DNA from: Megamonas sp. UBA1796
GTDB taxonomy: Bacteria > Bacillota > Negativicutes > Selenomonadales > Selenomonadaceae
DNA: 44,490 bases
Assembly: GCA_002319795.1 (NCBI GenBank)
Contig: DCFU01000041.1
Span: forward strand, 1-44,490
Reading direction: 5' to 3'
Every line of letters begins with the position of its first letter. Position 1 is the first letter of the stretch. The notes beneath the pieces are model-generated. The model did not search any database, was not told the origin of the DNA, and saw only the letters and a list, made by a program, of their open reading frames with translations. The position numbers were made by a program, and so were the translations under genes. Positions 41,690 to 44,490 of the stretch are shown piece by piece.

Positions 41690-43018
41690 TTACTTTTTCC
41701 TATAATCCCTGCCTATATTCACTACGGCCTGACCGCTTTCACCACCACTCATGATCACGCATTTAAATGGCATACCATAGAAAAGATCTGTATCCTTGCC
41801 TGACGTCATGATTGTCGTCTGCTCGCGCGATGAAGTCCGCCCCGTTTCGACACTGGAAATGCGGAATCCCTTTCGCCGCAGAATATCTGCCGTCTCTGCA
41901 CCTGCACCATTGATTCCGCTTGAATTAATAATCATCACAGAAATTTCCGCTGGCTTGGCTGCCTGCTGTTCCGTCTTGTCCTTTTTATTTTTCTGTCCGG
42001 AATCAGCCATACTTTTGCCAGATTCCGCAGCTATTTGCAAGTCCCGCGGTAAATCTGCATAATATTCCTTCTCATCCTTATCAGCAGTCGCCTGGATATC
42101 TCCGCTCATATCCAGGCCCATCTCTTCGGCCAGCCATGTTCGCAGCGCCCTGATATCTGGCAGCCAATAACTGATATCCTCAAAATACGCAGGCTTGCCC
42201 GGCACCATTTCGACCTGCATGCCATGATCGCGAACTTGTCTGAAAAGCTTTGTAAAGCCAACCATATCCCCTACGGACATATTTGTTTTGACTGCCGCAC
42301 TTACTTCCTCAATAATTTTCGGCAACTTTGGCAGTATTTGTGGCGAGACCACTTGTTCTAATACAGCTTTCATAAATTTCTGCTGCCGTCCGATACGCCC
42401 GATATCACCTTCACCATCGCGATATCGCACATATTCGATAGCCTTTTTGCCATCCATATGCTGTTCTCCCGGATATAAGTCAATGATCAGTCCGCCATCA
42501 TCGTCCCAGGGATCTTCATAATGCATGCGCTTTTCGACATCGATATCCACCCCGCCAATCGCATCGACAATGCGCTCAAAAGCATGTACATTGAGCACGA
42601 TATAGTAATCAATCGGCACGCCTAATAAATTTTCTACTGTCTTCTGCGTAAGTTCATGACCACCAAAAGCATACGCATGATTTATTTTATCGTAGCCATT
42701 TCCTTCTATTTTTACACGTGTATCCCGTGGAATCGACAGCAAGGATACCTTGCCTTGTGATGGATCCACGGTAGCCACCATAAGTGTATCGCTGCGCCCA
42801 ACATCATCTTCACGCGAGTCCACCCCCATAATCATTACCTGAACTTCAGACTTCCCGGCAATCATTCCCTCGCCTACGTTCCTGGTACGATGAATACCGG
42901 CTCCCATATAAGCAGCTCCGACAGCGATAAATAAAAACACTGCCACAGTCAAAATAACAACTCTTTTATAGCTGCGCCTAGTTTTGCGCATAGTCTGCAT
43001 CCCAACTTCCCATTTCAT
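41690..43018 (-). CDS. LytR-CpsA-Psr (LCP) family protein with LytR_C domain
   Basis: 442 residues. A basic N-terminus and a single membrane segment (about 19-41, VVILTVAVFLFIAVGAAYMG) place it in the inner membrane facing out. The LCP domain (about 55-290) has MIMGVDSRED, GRSDTLMVATVD, SIPRDTRV and RYRDGEGDIGRIGRQQKF, the last carrying the pyrophosphate-binding arginines. The C-terminal LytR_C domain (about 360-440) has ISVMIINSSGINGAGAETADILR. LCP enzymes attach glycopolymers from undecaprenyl carriers to the cell wall. Starts at 43018 or 43000 are possible; both have weak sites (GGAA and GGGAAG). Confidence 0.9.
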   Translation of the reverse strand: MKWEVGMQTMRKTRRSYKRVVILTVAVFLFIAVGAAYMGAGIHRTRNVGEGMIAGKSEVQVMIMGVDSREDDVGRSDTLMVATVDPSQGKVSLLSIPRDTRVKIEGNGYDKINHAYAFGGHELTQKTVENLLGVPIDYYIVLNVHAFERIVDAIGGVDIDVEKRMHYEDPWDDDGGLIIDLYPGEQHMDGKKAIEYVRYRDGEGDIGRIGRQQKFMKAVLEQVVSPQILPKLPKIIEEVSAAVKTNMSVGDMVGFTKLFRQVRDHGMQVEMVPGKPAYFEDISYWLPDIRALRTWLAEEMGLDMSGDIQATADKDEKEYYADLPRDLQIAAESGKSMADSGQKNKKDKTEQQAAKPAEISVMIINSSGINGAGAETADILRRKGFRISSVETGRTSSREQTTIMTSGKDTDLFYGMPFKCVIMSGGESGQAVVNIGRDYRKK

Positions 43019-43035
43019 TAAATTCCAACTCTATC

Positions 43036-43064
43036 AGTATAGCAAAAAAACCCGCCGTTATCAA
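43036..43064 (-). promoter_or_regulatory. sigma70-type promoter for the LCP gene
   Basis: The minus strand reads TTGATA (43059-43064), 17 bases, then TATACT (43036-43041), close to consensus. The leader would be 11 bases to 43018 or 29 to 43000. Confidence 0.65.
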
Positions 43065-43131
43065 TAAATCCCATGTCTGAGAATACTGCCACATTATCAC
43101 TTGGCATATCCACTTATTTATAGATAAATTA

Positions 43132-43161
43132 TAGACAAGTTATTTATAAACGTAGTAAAAT
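43132..43161 (+). promoter_or_regulatory. Possible sigma70-type promoter for the HD-GYP gene
   Basis: TAGACA (43132-43137), 18 bases, then TAAAAT (43156-43161). It would give a leader of about 75 bases. Alternative boxes nearby make the call tentative. Confidence 0.35.
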
Positions 43162-43241
43162 GAATGGCGAACCTATTGTTGATAAAAAATAGTCGTTAGA
43201 GAACGGACATAAACGGCAGAAAGTTAGTAGCAGGTTTTTAT

Positions 43242-44372
43242 ATGATTGATTTACCTATAAAAAAATTACGTGAGGGCATGATTACGGCGCAGGGAATCTA
43301 TAATTCCCAAGGAGCAAGTTATCTTACTAAGGGTACCTCTCTGAACAAACATTATATTGCCCGTCTGGGGAAAATCGGCATTCCAAATGTCAACGTGACT
43401 TCTATAGATCCAACCCTTACACTGCCGCCGCCTGATGACATCGTGCAGGAAAAAACGCGCATTACCGCTATACACAGGGTTTTTGGTACTTTTCAATCCT
43501 TGGAAAAATCTGGCTTATGCAGTGTAGGAGGCTTGCACGATATTTCAGAATCTATTCTGATGGATCTCATCACACAGCGCAAAAACCTGGTACAGCTTAC
43601 AGATTTAAGATTGCATGATGATTATACATTCTCTCATTCTGTCAATGTGGCTATCCTGTCTACCATGCTTGGGCTCCTGTGCCATTACTCCAAAGGTACC
43701 CTGCTGACTCTGATGCTTAGTGGTTTCTTGCATGATATAGGCAAAACAACTATTTCTGCAAAAATCTTGAACAAACCCTATGGCCTCACCAGCAAGGAAC
43801 TAGAGCTTATACACACACATCCTGCAGCAGGCGGACAAAAACTGCGTACACAGACAAACTTACCTTCCTTAATAGAAAAAATTGCTTTACAGCATCATGA
43901 GCGTCTTGATGGAAGCGGCTATCCCAGCGCACTCACCGGTAATAATATACACCGTTTTTCACGGATTGTAGCAATTGCAGACGTATACGACGCACTCACC
44001 AGCAATCGTCCATACAAGAAAGCCTATTCGCCCTCCGTTGCCTACCAAATCATGACAAAATGCTCAAAAGGACAATTTGACGAAGAACTCCTGCAGCTTT
44101 TTTTTGATAATGTAGCGGTATATCCTGTTGGCACAATTATACGTACTTTATTTGGCTATGGTATCGTAAAGAAAATAAAATCCGGTCAGACAAAAACACC
44201 TGTTATCTGCCTTTTCGCCAATAAAAATGGATGCATGCTCCATCGCCCGATGCATATTGATTTATGCCAGTGTCCGCCTGATATGATTCAACAGGTCCTG
44301 GAAGGCAGCGAGCTCTATCACTTCGTTCATCAAATCCAGACAGATCCGGCAAAATATCTAAAAGAAGAATAA
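43242..44372 (+). CDS. HD-GYP domain protein (probable c-di-GMP phosphodiesterase)
   Basis: 376 residues. The HD-GYP region (about 110-300) has FLHDIGK carrying the HD metal pair, THPAAGGQKL, and HHERLDGSGYP, the second metal and GYP motif. ADVYDALTSNRPYKKA follows. The N-terminal 100 residues and a C-terminal tail are not identified as sensor domains, and there is no membrane segment. It would hydrolyse c-di-GMP, affecting motility; its place beside flagellar genes fits. The ATG has AGCAGGT upstream. Confidence 0.92.
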   Translation: MIDLPIKKLREGMITAQGIYNSQGASYLTKGTSLNKHYIARLGKIGIPNVNVTSIDPTLTLPPPDDIVQEKTRITAIHRVFGTFQSLEKSGLCSVGGLHDISESILMDLITQRKNLVQLTDLRLHDDYTFSHSVNVAILSTMLGLLCHYSKGTLLTLMLSGFLHDIGKTTISAKILNKPYGLTSKELELIHTHPAAGGQKLRTQTNLPSLIEKIALQHHERLDGSGYPSALTGNNIHRFSRIVAIADVYDALTSNRPYKKAYSPSVAYQIMTKCSKGQFDEELLQLFFDNVAVYPVGTIIRTLFGYGIVKKIKSGQTKTPVICLFANKNGCMLHRPMHIDLCQCPPDMIQQVLEGSELYHFVHQIQTDPAKYLKEE

Positions 44373-44373
44373 G

Positions 44374-44415
44374 CAGCTCCATTGTCATCTGGTCTGCATG
44401 GAGCTGGTTGTTTAT
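44374..44415 (+). terminator. Possible terminator after the HD-GYP gene
   Basis: CAGCTCCAT/ATGGAGCTG 9-bp stem (44374-44382 with 44398-44406) with GTTGTTTATTT after it; only a weak T run. Confidence 0.5.
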
Positions 44416-44431
44416 TTGCCTTTGTATACAC

Positions 44432-44465
44432 AAAAAGCACCTGCTGTAACAGCAAGTGCTTTTTC
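44432..44465. terminator. Bidirectional-type terminator
   Basis: AAAAAGCAC..TGCTG-TAA-CAGCA..GTGCTTTTT forms a long stem with one offset, with A's on one side and T's on the other, so it could stop transcription in either direction. Confidence 0.8.
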
Positions 44466-44490
44466 TTAAACCGGCAACTACCTAATCTCC

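Noticed and set aside
1..44490. CRISPR arrays, tRNA or rRNA genes, insertion sequences, prophage
   Set aside because: No regular repeat-spacer pattern, cloverleaf ending in CCA, transposase or phage gene was seen by reading; a full covariance scan was not possible.

Overview
The window reads as chromosomal DNA of a motile, anaerobic-type Firmicute. The most likely group is the Negativicutes (Selenomonas/Anaerovibrio-like, a diderm Firmicute), inferred from the Bacillus-like late-flagellar gene order (comFC, yvyF, flgM, flgN, flgK, flgL, DUF6470, fliW, csrA, flaG, fliD, fliS, fliT) combined with many SPINDLY/OGT-type and GT2-TPR glycosyltransferases. No rRNA or other phylogenetic marker is present, so the group is an inference. 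Almost everything lies on the minus strand, so transcription runs from high to low coordinates. The only plus-strand gene I accept is an HD-GYP protein at 43.2-44.4 kb.

Layout from high to low coordinates: an HD-GYP phosphodiesterase (+) is divergent from an LCP (LytR-CpsA-Psr) protein, which is followed by an ABC-F ATPase, RecD2 helicase, ComFC and a YvyF-like zinc protein. A terminator and a sigma28-type promoter then open the flagellar operon: flgM, two flgN-like chaperones, flgK, flgL, DUF6470, fliW, csrA, flaG, fliD, fliS and a fliT-like gene. Next is a flagellin gene with its own sigma28-type promoter and a leader carrying a good CsrA-site hairpin, a terminator, and a second, divergent flagellin. 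After the flagellin terminator another sigma28-type promoter starts a 12-kb glycosyltransferase operon. It encodes a double GT2-TPR protein, a single GT2-TPR protein, a 1681-residue protein with three complete OGT-like modules in series, a fourth stand-alone OGT-like enzyme whose PGGGTT motif is encoded on a G10 tract, and a TPR protein. Beyond a terminator lie a methyltransferase/GT fusion and a GT11 fucosyltransferase-like gene, then a GT2-methyltransferase-GT2-methyltransferase protein with a sigma70-type promoter.

A fourth sigma28-type promoter precedes a glycerophosphate operon: a CDP-glycerol-glycerophosphotransferase-like enzyme with a beta-propeller-like tail, a glycerol-3-phosphate cytidylyltransferase fused to a Gfo/Idh oxidoreductase, and a GDPD phosphodiesterase. 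The left edge holds a frameshifted SIS-domain (GmhA-like) pseudogene, an IspD/TarI-like cytidylyltransferase and the start of an SDR/epimerase gene.

How the parts may fit together: four promoters share one motif, TTAAG-N15-NNCGAT(A/G)Y, placed before flgM, flagellin, the OGT operon and the glycerophosphate operon. I infer a late-flagellar regulon in which flagellin (and perhaps Thr/Ser-rich FlgK) is secreted after multi-step O-glycosylation by serial OGT/GT2 modules. The glycan may be capped or elaborated with methyl, fucose-like and glycerophosphate groups. FliW/CsrA would set flagellin translation and FlgM would gate the promoters. The chemistry of the glycan and its target are inferred, not shown.
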